A stretch of DNA of 8,318 bases from CAYWVO01 sp964461835 (GCA_964461835.1 CAYWVO010000076.1:1-8318); one strand, 5' to 3'. Shown: positions 1 to 8,108, counted from the first letter of the stretch. The notes: generated from the sequence alone by a model not told the origin. A program made the numbers and translations.

Positions 1-254
1 CCAGAAAGGAGTACTGGAACCCAAAAATATCTTGATCATCACAACAGTCGCTACAACGCTCGGTACCGGTCGAGAATACGGAACGGGTTTAGCCTTCCGA
101 ACGTGCAGGGAAGGCAACAATCACAAAGAAAAGTCATTTATGGCCGTCAAAAATGAAGCGGCTAAGGCCGTTTTGCCGTCTTCTGCTTGCCCGGTACGCC
201 CAGATTCCGTTTATTCCCGCGTTTTGGAAGTAACATATGCTGGAGTAAAAGAGA
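1..254. other. Leader region without a supported gene
   Basis: This 254-base stretch lies upstream of the acyl-CoA synthetase. One plus-strand frame is open from base 2 to a TGA at 266-268, overlapping the next gene, but its translation has no recognisable motif, its internal ATGs (32, 140) lack a convincing ribosome binding site, and it would overlap a much better gene. It could be the tail of an upstream gene, which I cannot exclude. I see no paired -35/-10 sequence good enough to call a promoter, and no intrinsic terminator. Confidence 0.5.
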
Positions 255-2354
255 ATGAATATGCTTGACGCCTTATTTAAGCCACGGTCCATTGCGGTAA
301 TCGGTGCTTCAACCAGGAAGAGTACCATCGGACACGAAATCCTGCATAATTTAATCGTCAATGAGTTCAATGGAAAAGTCTTCCCGGTCAATCCCAAGGC
401 CAAAGTCATCCACTCGATCAAATGCTATTCGACAATTCTCGATGTTCCGGATGCGGTCGACCTGGCGGTAATTATTGTTCCCCGGGATTTGGTTGCCCAA
501 ACCATGGAGAACTGTGGCGAAAAAGGTGTCAAAGCCGTGGTAGTCATCACCTCCGGGTTCAAGGAAGTGGGAGAAGAGGGTGCCCGCAAGGAAGAGGAAG
601 TGGTTGAAATCGCCCGAAAATACGGCATGCGGATGGTCGGCCCCAATTGTTTCGGTGTGTTGAATACGGCTCCGGATATCTCCATGAATGCTACCTTTTC
701 CAAGACGAATCCGCTACCAGGAAAAGTCGGCTTTATGTCCCAATCAGGAGCATTAGGGGAGGCGATTCTTGATTACGCGAATACGATCAACTTGGGATTC
801 TCGATGTTTGCCTCGGTGGGAAACAAGGCAGATGTTTCAGGCAACGATCTCTTGGAATATTGGCGGGACGATCCCAACACCGATGTAATCCTGCTGTACA
901 TGGAGAATTTTGGCAGCCCCCAGCGATTTACGCAGATTGCCCGCGGCATTACTCGGCACAAGCCAATTATGGCGGTAAAATCCGGCCGCACTCCGGCGGG
1001 GGCGAGTGCGATCAGCTCGCATACGGGTGTGCTGGCAGGATTGGATGTCGGCACGGATGCGTTCCTCGCCCAGTGTGGGGTGGTACGGGTTTCCTCGGTC
1101 GATGAATTGTTCGATGTCGCCTTGGCATTTACGAATCAACCGATTCCCAAGGGTGATCGAGTTGCAGTCCTGACCAACGCCGGCGGCCCGGGGATCCTGG
1201 CCACCGATGCGGTGGTCAGCTTGGGCATGAGCATGGCCAAATTCGAAGACAGCACAATCCGTAAACTCCGCGATAAGCTTCCCGCAGTTGCCGCCGTGAA
1301 TAATCCGGTCGACGTTATCGCTTCCGGTGGCCCGGAGGCGTACCGGATCGCAATGGATGCCTTGTTATCGGACAAAAATGTCGATGCAGTCATTTGTATT
1401 TTTGTGCCGCCGATTGTCGTGGATCACCGTGCAGTGATCAAGGCCATCGTGGATATGATCGAAAAGCACAAAAACGACAAGACAGTCCTCGGTTGCCTGA
1501 TGACCAGCCCGGAACGCATTGCCGGTTCCGAAGAAATGCTCAAGCACAAAATTCCCATCTACACATTTCCCGAATCCGCAGCTAAAGCCTTGGGAGTTAT
1601 GGTACGGTATCGGGAATGGCTGGATCGACCGGTCGGCAAAGAAACGACGTTCACGGTCGATTACGACAAGGCCAAGGCAATCTTCGATGCGGCTATTGCG
1701 GAAAAACGTGAGGCAATTCTGGGGGATGAAGCCCTGGAAATCCTCGATGCGTATGGCATTGGCGTGGCCCGTGCCCGGTCCGCGAGGAATAAGAAAGATC
1801 TCGCTGAGATTGCGCAATCGCTGGGATTCCCGGTGATCATGAAAGTCAACGATCCTCAGGTAGTCCATAAGAGCGACGTGGGCGGTGTCAGTTCTGATCT
1901 GCGTACTGAGGAGGAGCTGATTATCGCTTTTGAAGAGATGAGAAAACGTTTCGGCAAAAATGATACCTTTGACGGGGTGATCGTACAGGAATTCGTCAAA
2001 AGCGGGGTCGAAACAATTATCGGGATGAATCAGGACCCGTCGTTCGGGCCGCTGATGATGTTTGGCTTAGGCGGTGTCTATGTTGAGGTCATGAAAGATG
2101 TGGCCTTTAAAATCCACCCCGTTACGGATTATGATGCGCAAGAAATGATACAATCGATTAACGGCTATCCGCTGCTCACCGGTTTCCGTGGCGCCCCGGC
2201 AGTGGACGTGAAGGGACTGGAGGAGACGATCCTCCGGCTCTCGCAACTGGTTTCCGATTTCCCATATTTGGAATCGTTTGACGTCAATCCGTTTATCGCT
2301 ACGCCGAAAAAAGCGACCTCCCGTGCCGTTGACGCGAGATTTATGCTGATGTAG
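255..2354 (+). CDS. ADP-forming acyl/acetyl-CoA synthetase, fused alpha-beta
   Basis: This is a single-chain member of the nucleoside-diphosphate-forming acyl-CoA synthetase superfamily. It converts acetyl-CoA or another acyl-CoA plus ADP and phosphate into the acid, CoA and ATP in the cytoplasm. The alpha-type part comes first: a Rossmann CoA-binding domain (about residues 8-100, with IAVIGAS near the start), then succinyl-CoA-ligase-like domains to about residue 460. The motif SSHTG carries His256, the expected phosphohistidine. The beta-type ATP-grasp domain (about 475-699) contains HKSDVGGV with His538, the second phosphohistidine seen in this family. At 699 residues it is full length for a fused enzyme. 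The ATG at 255 follows GGAG at 242-245 with 9 bases between; an ATG two codons later (261) is an alternative start. It ends in TAG, 20 bases from the convergent operon. Substrate preference cannot be read from sequence; family assignment is confident. Confidence 0.93.
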   Translation: MNMLDALFKPRSIAVIGASTRKSTIGHEILHNLIVNEFNGKVFPVNPKAKVIHSIKCYSTILDVPDAVDLAVIIVPRDLVAQTMENCGEKGVKAVVVITSGFKEVGEEGARKEEEVVEIARKYGMRMVGPNCFGVLNTAPDISMNATFSKTNPLPGKVGFMSQSGALGEAILDYANTINLGFSMFASVGNKADVSGNDLLEYWRDDPNTDVILLYMENFGSPQRFTQIARGITRHKPIMAVKSGRTPAGASAISSHTGVLAGLDVGTDAFLAQCGVVRVSSVDELFDVALAFTNQPIPKGDRVAVLTNAGGPGILATDAVVSLGMSMAKFEDSTIRKLRDKLPAVAAVNNPVDVIASGGPEAYRIAMDALLSDKNVDAVICIFVPPIVVDHRAVIKAIVDMIEKHKNDKTVLGCLMTSPERIAGSEEMLKHKIPIYTFPESAAKALGVMVRYREWLDRPVGKETTFTVDYDKAKAIFDAAIAEKREAILGDEALEILDAYGIGVARARSARNKKDLAEIAQSLGFPVIMKVNDPQVVHKSDVGGVSSDLRTEEELIIAFEEMRKRFGKNDTFDGVIVQEFVKSGVETIIGMNQDPSFGPLMMFGLGGVYVEVMKDVAFKIHPVTDYDAQEMIQSINGYPLLTGFRGAPAVDVKGLEETILRLSQLVSDFPYLESFDVNPFIATPKKATSRAVDARFMLM

Positions 2355-2374
2355 TGCGGAACAATCCCGAGATT

Positions 2375-3808
2375 TTACTTTCGAAACGACTTTTCCGCCC
2401 GCCGAACGATCTCCCTGGCCAGCCCGGGAAAGACCAGGGAATGCAGCGGCAATACCAGGTGCCAGTACACAAATCCCCATAAGCCACGTGGGTAATACCA
2501 GGCCGTTTGTGTCAGTTGTGCCTCACCGGCGGCCGCCGGATCGCAGAGAAACTCCAGCCAGGCATGACCCCATACGTTCATTTCTGCGTGGAGCAATAAC
2601 CGCTTATCGGGTTCACATGCTTCCACACGCCAGAAATCGATCGTGTCCCCGACTACAGGAATTCCCGGTGGGCGCGGAGTTCGGCGCATGCCGACGCCGC
2701 CGAAAACCCGATCCATCCAGCCACGTAATCGCCAAAGCCGATCAGCGTAAAACCAGCCGTTGTCTCCCCCCAGCGAGCACAGCGTGGTAAAGAGGTGGTC
2801 CGGTGTTGTCTGTGCCGGGAGAACTCGCCGATCTTGAAAGAGATGCGATGGTTCCACCACGGTCATTCGATTGACAAAGCCAGAATTTGATTTCAGCGGT
2901 GAATCTCCGGGCGCGACACCACGTAACGCGTCGGCGATGGCCGTAGACATTGGAGTTGGGGCGATGGAAAACACCGACGGGGCTGAGTCATCCTCGCAGA
3001 CTGTCTCATGACGAAGGCTTTCCACCAGCGTCCGGGCCAGTGCAGTGTTCATTGGGGTAACGAAATTGACCCAATAAGAGGAGAGCTTCGGAGTGAGGAC
3101 CGGCACCTGTAGCAGGAGGCGTCTCAGTCGCAGTACCTTCGCTACCGCCAACATCATCTCGCGAAATGTCATGATATCCGGCCCGCCGATATCATAGGTG
3201 CAGCCGGTGGTCTCCGGTAATTCCAGGCTTTTTCGGAGATATCCCAAAACATCACCAATGGCAATCGGCTGGGTTTTGGTGTTCACCCAGCGGGGGCAGA
3301 CCATTAGCGGAAGACGATTCACCAGGTGATGGATTATTTCGAACGACGATCCGCCGGCCCCGACCACAATTGCCGCCCGCAATTCAGTCACTGGAATCCC
3401 GGTCGAACCCAAAAGTTCAGCGACTTCGTGACGACTCCGCAGGTGGGGCGATTGGTCGTCACTTTTTTTACCCAAACCACCAAGGTAAATGATTCGTTGT
3501 ACGCCTGATTGCTGAGCAATACGGGCAACATTTTTAGCCGCCTGGCGATCCAAATCTTCAAAATCTCCCTGGCCGGACCCCATCGAATGGATGAGATAAT
3601 AGATAGCATCAACATTGCGGCAGGGTGCTTCGAGGGTATCCGGCGAAAGCACATCTCCGACATATAGCTCGGTGTTCCGGGTAATGCTCTCCGGTGCCCG
3701 GCTACGCTCGCGTACAAGACAGCGAACGTCGTGACCGCCCTTGATCAGTTCCGGGACCAATTGCTGGCCGATATATCCCGAAGCCCCTAGCACGAGTACG
3801 GCCGCCAT
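2375..3808 (-). CDS. SDR-type NAD(P)-binding protein with C-terminal DUF2867 domain
   Basis: A two-domain cytoplasmic protein of 477 residues. The N-terminal half (about 1-300) is an atypical short-chain dehydrogenase/NmrA-like Rossmann domain with the dinucleotide-binding motif GASGYIG (Gly8, Gly11, Gly14) and a following Arg33, suggesting NADP binding. The C-terminal part (about 320-477) matches the DUF2867 pattern, including GDTIDFWRVE from residue 387 and QTAWYYPRGLWG from residue 434. DUF2867 has no known reaction and is related in shape to START-like domains. The gene is last in the photolyase operon: its ATG lies 2 bases after the stop of the SRPBCC gene, and its ribosome binding site GGGAGAG (3814-3820) is inside that gene, so translation is probably coupled. 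It ends in TAA. Domain identity is strong; the substrate is unknown. Confidence 0.9.
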   Translation of the reverse strand: MAAVLVLGASGYIGQQLVPELIKGGHDVRCLVRERSRAPESITRNTELYVGDVLSPDTLEAPCRNVDAIYYLIHSMGSGQGDFEDLDRQAAKNVARIAQQSGVQRIIYLGGLGKKSDDQSPHLRSRHEVAELLGSTGIPVTELRAAIVVGAGGSSFEIIHHLVNRLPLMVCPRWVNTKTQPIAIGDVLGYLRKSLELPETTGCTYDIGGPDIMTFREMMLAVAKVLRLRRLLLQVPVLTPKLSSYWVNFVTPMNTALARTLVESLRHETVCEDDSAPSVFSIAPTPMSTAIADALRGVAPGDSPLKSNSGFVNRMTVVEPSHLFQDRRVLPAQTTPDHLFTTLCSLGGDNGWFYADRLWRLRGWMDRVFGGVGMRRTPRPPGIPVVGDTIDFWRVEACEPDKRLLLHAEMNVWGHAWLEFLCDPAAAGEAQLTQTAWYYPRGLWGFVYWHLVLPLHSLVFPGLAREIVRRAEKSFRK

Positions 3809-3810
3809 GG

Positions 3811-4290
3811 TTACTCTCCCGTCTCGGCGCAGGCTTTTTTGGCAAACACATCTGCAATTATTTGCGCTCGGTAATTGAAGATTGTTTCGAGTCGTGGGGC
3901 AACCATTACTGGATGCACCAGCCGGCCAATGATCCCGAACGGCAGGGCGTACCGTACCCGATCAACGATACGTGTACTCTCACCCATAGCGGAAAACTCG
4001 TGCATATGATGCCAGAAGGCATACGGCCCTTTGAGTTGAATATCGACAAAACGATGCGGCGGTTCGTAGACGGCAATCAAGGTACGCCAGTGCACACGGA
4101 TACCCGACACCTTGATCGTGTAATCGATGATCGATCCGGTATGCATGGGAATCGGCGATGGGGTCAACGTGACAAACCCCAGCGACTGCGGCGTAATCCG
4201 GGCCAGGTTTTCCGGCTGGGAGAAAAACGCGAATGTCTTCTCCAGTGTTTCCGGGACGATCTGTTCTCGCCGAAGTTCGTACACGCGCAT
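3811..4290 (-). CDS. SRPBCC (START-like) family protein
   Basis: A 159-residue single-domain protein of the SRPBCC/polyketide-cyclase-like superfamily, whose helix-grip fold encloses a hydrophobic ligand cavity. Visible hallmarks are the N-terminal strand followed by a helix with FFSQPENLARITP (residues 24-36), the segment FVDIQLKGPYAFWHH typical of the family's central sheet, and a long C-terminal helix. There is no signal peptide or membrane segment. Proteins of this subgroup next to SDR genes are sometimes labelled cell division inhibitor in databases; nothing here supports that name. The ATG is 3 bases after the photolyase stop, with GGGAGC (4299-4304) as ribosome binding site inside the photolyase end. 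The tight coupling to photolyase and SDR-DUF2867 suggests one shared, probably light- or UV-related, function. The ligand is unknown. Confidence 0.85.
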   Translation of the reverse strand: MRVYELRREQIVPETLEKTFAFFSQPENLARITPQSLGFVTLTPSPIPMHTGSIIDYTIKVSGIRVHWRTLIAVYEPPHRFVDIQLKGPYAFWHHMHEFSAMGESTRIVDRVRYALPFGIIGRLVHPVMVAPRLETIFNYRAQIIADVFAKKACAETGE

Positions 4291-4293
4291 GAG

Positions 4294-5628
4294 TTATTGC
4301 TCCCAAAGGTCGCTGACTTGTGAAATATACCTATCAACATCGAATTTTCGTTTGCAGCCGGTGTAACTCATATAACGTACCGTGCCAAAAATATCGCGCT
4401 CGCTCCATGGCCGGTCATGCACACCGCCGATACTCCAGGCGATCCCGGTGTAGCCGTTGGGATCCCGGCCGTCGAGTGAGTATTTGTCGTTTAAATATAT
4501 TGCAACATATTGCGCCTCCTCCGGGCTGGGGCTCCACTCGAGAATTTTCTTGGCCCAATACATACGCATAAAGCCGTGCATTTTCCCGGTGGTCACCATT
4601 TCCTGTTGCGCGGCATTCCACAGGGGATCGTGTGTTATGCCATCTTCCAAATCAGAAATGGGGTACACGTAAGTACGAAAATCATCCCGGTGTTTATCGA
4701 GTGTCTTCCGAGCCCATTCTGGAAAGCCCGCAAACTCATCATATTGTCGGTTGTAATAGCAATAATTGTCCGACAACTCCCGCCGAACGATCAGTTCCTC
4801 CAGAAACGATTCTATGTGTTCAACGCTGCCCGCATCATCAAGCACATTCAGAGCCACCCGCTGAGCAGAGAGCTGTCCAAAGTGCAGATAGGGGGAGAGG
4901 TGTGACTGCCCGTCAAGCGTGGGATCATTCCGCCGCGAATTATAGGATGATAGTTTGCTGGTAATGAATCTTTTCAGGGCGCGACGGGCGGCGGTCTCGC
5001 CTGGTTTGCACCACGTGACCGGTGAAACAGCTCGATTCGCGCGTACGGTTTCCTGCAGGTCGTCCCAATCAACAGGTGGGCAGTCATAGTGAAGCTCTTC
5101 CGGCAACCTGACCAATCGGGGAAACGGCTGAAGAAAATCATCCAGTGCTCGGTGAACCTTCGGGCGAAAGGTCCGCGCTGCGTATTCCTGTTTGGGGGAG
5201 GCGATCCAGCACGGCACGATGTTATGAGCGTCCACTTCGACAACCGGCACCGATACATTATCCACTATTTCTTGTTGCCACCGGCGATGGATGCGCAAGG
5301 GAGAGAAATCGGTCAGCAGCGTCAGCGGATCAGTCTGGTGGATAAAGCGCGGTAGTTCTTCTCCGGGAAAGCCGGTGCGCACGACGAAGCCAATTCTTTT
5401 CTTGCCCAGCTCAGGTTCCAGTTCCCGCAATCCCCGCAACATGAAATCATACTGCCGCCAGGTAGCGCCGAGAAACTCCGGCATCAGGCAGAATATGACT
5501 ACCAACGGTCGTTGGTGTTGCCGGGCAAGTTGCACCCCGGCATGGACAGCCCAGTTATCACCACTGCGCTGATCACGGCTCATCCAGTAAACGACTGGAC
5601 CGTCACCCGGCTGCCCGTCTCGCAGCAT
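4294..5628 (-). CDS. phr: Class II CPD photolyase (deoxyribodipyrimidine photo-lyase)
   Basis: A flavoenzyme that uses blue light to split cyclobutane pyrimidine dimers in DNA. The N-terminal photolyase domain (about 10-170) starts with the class II hallmark VVYWMSRDQR. The C-terminal FAD-binding domain holds FLEELIVRREL (from residue 275) and GVHDRPWSERDIFG followed by GCKRKFDVDRYI, both class II signatures. Matching by residue spacing to the Methanosarcina mazei enzyme, the electron-transfer tryptophans correspond to Trp358, Trp337 and Trp365, and the flavin-contacting Arg and Asn to Arg355 and Asn380; all are present, so the enzyme should be active. The signature reads GTVRYMS where many class II enzymes have GKIRYMN, a minor variation. 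At 444 residues it is full length. It is first in a three-gene operon. No clear Shine-Dalgarno precedes the ATG, and no in-frame ATG, GTG or TTG lies just upstream. Confidence 0.95.
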   Translation of the reverse strand: MLRDGQPGDGPVVYWMSRDQRSGDNWAVHAGVQLARQHQRPLVVIFCLMPEFLGATWRQYDFMLRGLRELEPELGKKRIGFVVRTGFPGEELPRFIHQTDPLTLLTDFSPLRIHRRWQQEIVDNVSVPVVEVDAHNIVPCWIASPKQEYAARTFRPKVHRALDDFLQPFPRLVRLPEELHYDCPPVDWDDLQETVRANRAVSPVTWCKPGETAARRALKRFITSKLSSYNSRRNDPTLDGQSHLSPYLHFGQLSAQRVALNVLDDAGSVEHIESFLEELIVRRELSDNYCYYNRQYDEFAGFPEWARKTLDKHRDDFRTYVYPISDLEDGITHDPLWNAAQQEMVTTGKMHGFMRMYWAKKILEWSPSPEEAQYVAIYLNDKYSLDGRDPNGYTGIAWSIGGVHDRPWSERDIFGTVRYMSYTGCKRKFDVDRYISQVSDLWEQ

Positions 5629-5778
5629 TCTATATCGCCGTGAATCGATCGATCGTATCTGTATCTCCAGAAGATTTCTCCCCTCGAGCCAGTCAGCTCT
5701 GGCTTGTTAGAGGAGAATACGGCAAACTGCCGAAAAATAAAGGCAAAATCGCTTTCGTCCGATTAAGTCTGTCTGACG
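5629..5778. other. Intergenic gap between selenoprotein candidate and photolyase
   Basis: This 150-base gap must hold the end of the upstream transcript and probably the promoter of the photolyase operon, both on the minus strand. The only structure I see is a perfect 5-bp inverted repeat CGGCA-AAC-TGCCG at 5720-5732; the adjoining A-rich tract lies on the wrong side for a minus-strand terminator. A short CGATCGATCG run lies near 5646-5655. No convincing -35/-10 pair or known operator is visible. Confidence 0.5.
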
Positions 5779-7971
5779 TCACCGACCGGCCATTCTTGCG
5801 GTCGCCGACCGATGCCAGAGTTTGATTCGCATGCCGTCGCCCGTCCCCTCGTGCCACGTGACCCATACACCACCGTCTTCCTGCACTGCCAAGCGGGGAG
5901 CTCGGGCATGTTGTGCGGGATCGGATAGCAACTCTTGTTCCGACCATTTATCACCCCGATACACGCTAAGGTACACGCCCCAGGGCGATTCCTGGTTTTT
6001 CCGGCCCGACCAGCATAGCCAGATGTCGCCGTCTCCGTCAGCGTCGATGTCTGGTGTATCATTCAAGGAAGTGTTTCCCAAATCGCTGACAGTTTGCGGC
6101 AGACTCCAGGTCTCTGTCTCTCGATCGTAGTGGGCGGCGTAAACTGTCTGTTCGAAGCCATAGTTCTCGGTCATCGCGCCCGAGCGCCAGGTTATCCAGG
6201 GAATGCCAGCCAGCGTGACACACATTGACGAATATCCACCCGTCTCAGAGACCATCTTCCCCGAATCTCCATAGGCGGCGGCATGAACTCCCAGCGTAGT
6301 CGGGTAATGCTGGTTCCAGGAGGCCCAGACAGGACCATCCCGACCGGCGCACAACGATGGGTACCACGCGTTGCTATATCCCCCCTTAAGTCCGGAATCA
6401 GTCAATTTGACAGATTGTATCTTTTGCAGGACCCTCTGTTCAATTGTCCGAGATTGCAATGTTCGCTGGTTTGCTTTGTGTTCAGACCAGAAAACAGTAA
6501 GCGTGCGTGCTCGATCACCCGTCGCCGCAGGGGTCACACAGTTGTAGGGCCCGGGCTGGCTTAGTAGAACGGGTTGGGAAAATACCGGCCCTGCAGTGTA
6601 TCGACCATGTAGCTGATAAAATCCTCCGGATTTGTACAAGAAGATGACCCATACGCATTGCCCGTCATCCGCAATTCGTGGATCATACGCGTCGCCCGAA
6701 TCTGCCTCGACGACATAGAACTGTGGGTCCTGATCGGTAGGTATCCGCGCTGCACAGATATTGCCGGACGTTTCCCAAGTAATCCAAGCAGTGCCCCGCG
6801 TGCAGTGGATATCCGGAAAACGAGATGGCAATGTCCCCATCGTCCATATTTGTATTTCTCCAAAAGTCTCACTTTTCAGCTGTCGCTGCAGTTTCTCGAC
6901 GAGTGATGTGGAATTTGCTTTTGTAGGTGGAGCAGGACACGTTTCCCCTTCGCACATTGCAGCCGGTAACGCCGGACCGAACGCCAAGTCGGGTGAGAAT
7001 TCCCAGTTATCACCGTCTTTGGCAAAACGCCCCTCCAGCAATGTCGCCGCTGAACCGTCTTCCCCACGACGGTGAATCCAATAATCAGCATGATTATTAT
7101 AGCCGGCCTTACGAAAAGATAATTCGACAAATCGCCCCGGCGCGTATGGATTTGGCATGAACGCCTGAATCCCGACTTCATCTTTGGCAAATGCAATACT
7201 GCCGATAAAAAGCGAATCTTCCGTGATCCGGATCGGCGTTTCAGCCGCGCGAAAAGCAGAGAATGTCAGATCAGCCAGTTGGCCGAAATAGGTAATATTA
7301 TGATTGCGGTCCTGACTGTTGAGCTCTGATTCGTATTTCACGACCAGGTGGGGGATGCGTTCTTTCAAGTTGAGTAAGTTACTAAACTGTGCAGTATCGC
7401 CATCAGTAACGACCAGCAGCCCGATCGCCGAGGTGTCTCCGAACAGGAGATTGTCACATAGCTTTTTCGGTGACGTCAACCGAACTACCGGATCTCTTTC
7501 CGGCCATATCATTCCGCCAAGAGAATCATGGATTTCCTGATACGGGCTACAGCCGTCCGAATACACCAGGTCCCCGTCCTGGAGAAGGATCAGCCACGGA
7601 TAACCGTTTCGATGGAGCCGGTGCATGCCATTGGGACTTTGAATGACCGGAAACGTATCATGGTGCGATTTCTGGAAGGCATAAATGTCTCGTTGAGGAT
7701 TGAATAACGCCTGGGTATAATACCTGCCGCCTGAGGCGGTGAGGGGCTCCGCGTAATTTTTGACGACGAACTCGCCGTCGAGCAGACAATACCCTCACGT
7801 GGCGGTATTGATGGGATGAAGAATAACCGGTCGACCCTCCCATTCCGCCAGCTCGATGCGTTCACCCCACAAATCCTCGGCCGATCCGGTGAGTAACGAG
7901 TCTTGCTGTGAGGCGGATTGACAGGCAAGACTGATGACACAGACCGCCATTCCTACCAATATGTTACGCAT
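5779..7971 (-). CDS. Candidate selenoprotein: exported Sec-thioredoxin domain plus seven-bladed beta-propeller
   Basis: Read through an in-frame TGA (7797-7795) as selenocysteine, this is one 730-residue protein. Residues 1-17 form a signal peptide ending LAC; Cys17 may be lipidated, though the lipobox is not canonical. Residues about 27-160 look like a thioredoxin fold: a strand RPVILHPIN, then Sec59-Gly-Tyr-Cys62 in the CxxC position, and later YPWLILLQDGDLV (124-136) with a candidate cis-Pro125. A middle part (about 215-340) contains PNPYAPGRFVEL, resembling a domain attached to some secreted hydrolases. Residues about 370-730 carry seven W-x-x-W-like repeats (last aromatic near 399, 444, 495, 552, 595, 654, 706), spaced about 43-59 residues: a probable seven-bladed propeller. 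DIDADGDGDIW (641-651) may bind calcium. The ATG at 7971 has a strong GGAGGT 8 bases upstream. It stands apart from the photolyase operon. The alternative is a nonsense-mutated pseudogene. A periplasmic thiol redox role is inference. Confidence 0.75.
7764..7780 (-). promoter_or_regulatory. Candidate bacterial SECIS hairpin
   Basis: On the mRNA, CGACG (7780-7776) pairs with CGUCG (7768-7764) around the 7-nt loop GCGAGUU. The loop begins 20 nt after the UGA (19 nt between) and has G at its first position. This fits the bacterial SECIS rules as I recall them: loop about 16-37 nt downstream, short loop, stem of at least 4 bp, and G in the first two loop positions. It would bind the elongation factor SelB. 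The lower stem is weak (U-U and C-C mismatches). A competing hairpin GCUCG/CGAGU with loop ACGG overlaps it but fits the rules less well. Confidence 0.55.
7795..7797 (-). other. In-frame UGA, predicted selenocysteine codon (Sec59)
   Basis: The codon lies between Thr58 (ACG) and Gly60 (GGG). It is followed by TAT TGT, giving Sec-Gly-Tyr-Cys, one base change from a Cys-Gly-Tyr-Cys redox motif. Upstream and downstream reading frames are identical, so no frameshift is involved. The next 671 codons are open. The only in-frame UGA in a predicted gene here is this one, apart from the terminal stop of the same gene. Confidence 0.72.
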
Positions 7972-7979
7972 GTTCCCCG

Positions 7980-7985
7980 ACCTCC
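7980..7985 (-). promoter_or_regulatory. Shine-Dalgarno site fixing the start at 7971
   Basis: On the minus strand GGAGGT lies 8 bases before the ATG at 7971-7969, an almost ideal ribosome binding site. It selects this ATG, which begins a signal-peptide-like sequence, over an ATG 35 codons further upstream (8076) that has no such site and would bury the signal peptide. Confidence 0.8.
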
Positions 7986-8089
7986 GAAAACGATTCCATA
8001 ATCCATAACCCGCCGCCGCTTGTCCATGTTGACGTGCGGAGATTCTGCCAGAGATAGTGTGACATTTTTTTTGCAATACGAAAGAAAGG

Positions 8090-8108
8090 GCCGGAGGTTT
8101 CCTCCGGC
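8090..8108. terminator. Perfect 8-bp hairpin, possible minus-strand terminator
   Basis: GCCGGAGG (8090-8097) and CCTCCGGC (8101-8108) form a perfect 8-bp stem with a 3-base loop. Read on the minus strand it is followed by CCTTTCTTTCG, a moderately T-rich tail, so it could end a minus-strand transcript; on the plus strand no T-run follows. No minus-strand gene is visible between it and the window's right edge, so what it would terminate is unclear. It may instead be a structured leader or a dispersed palindrome. Confidence 0.4.

Noticed and set aside
32..268. Small plus-strand ORF overlapping the acyl-CoA synthetase start
   Set aside because: No ribosome binding site, no recognisable motif, and it overlaps the well-supported start at 255.
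1365..1868. 167-codon minus-strand ORF inside the acyl-CoA synthetase
   Set aside because: It is antisense to a clear family member and its translation resembles no protein; it is a shadow frame.
5720..5732. Hairpin CGGCA/TGCCG as intrinsic terminator of the minus-strand gene
   Set aside because: On the minus strand the T-run lies before, not after, the hairpin.
7624..7797. Two separate genes: a short exported peptide ending at 7795 and a 615-residue protein starting at ATG 7626
   Set aside because: The ATG at 7626 lacks a ribosome binding site, the thioredoxin fold would be split, and the intervening codons translate sensibly in the same frame.
7795..7797. Frameshift or genome-wide UGA reassignment (Gly or Trp)
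   Set aside because: The frames on both sides are identical, so no shift is needed. No other UGA occurs in frame in the roughly 2,500 codons of the predicted genes, which a reassigned code would be expected to show.
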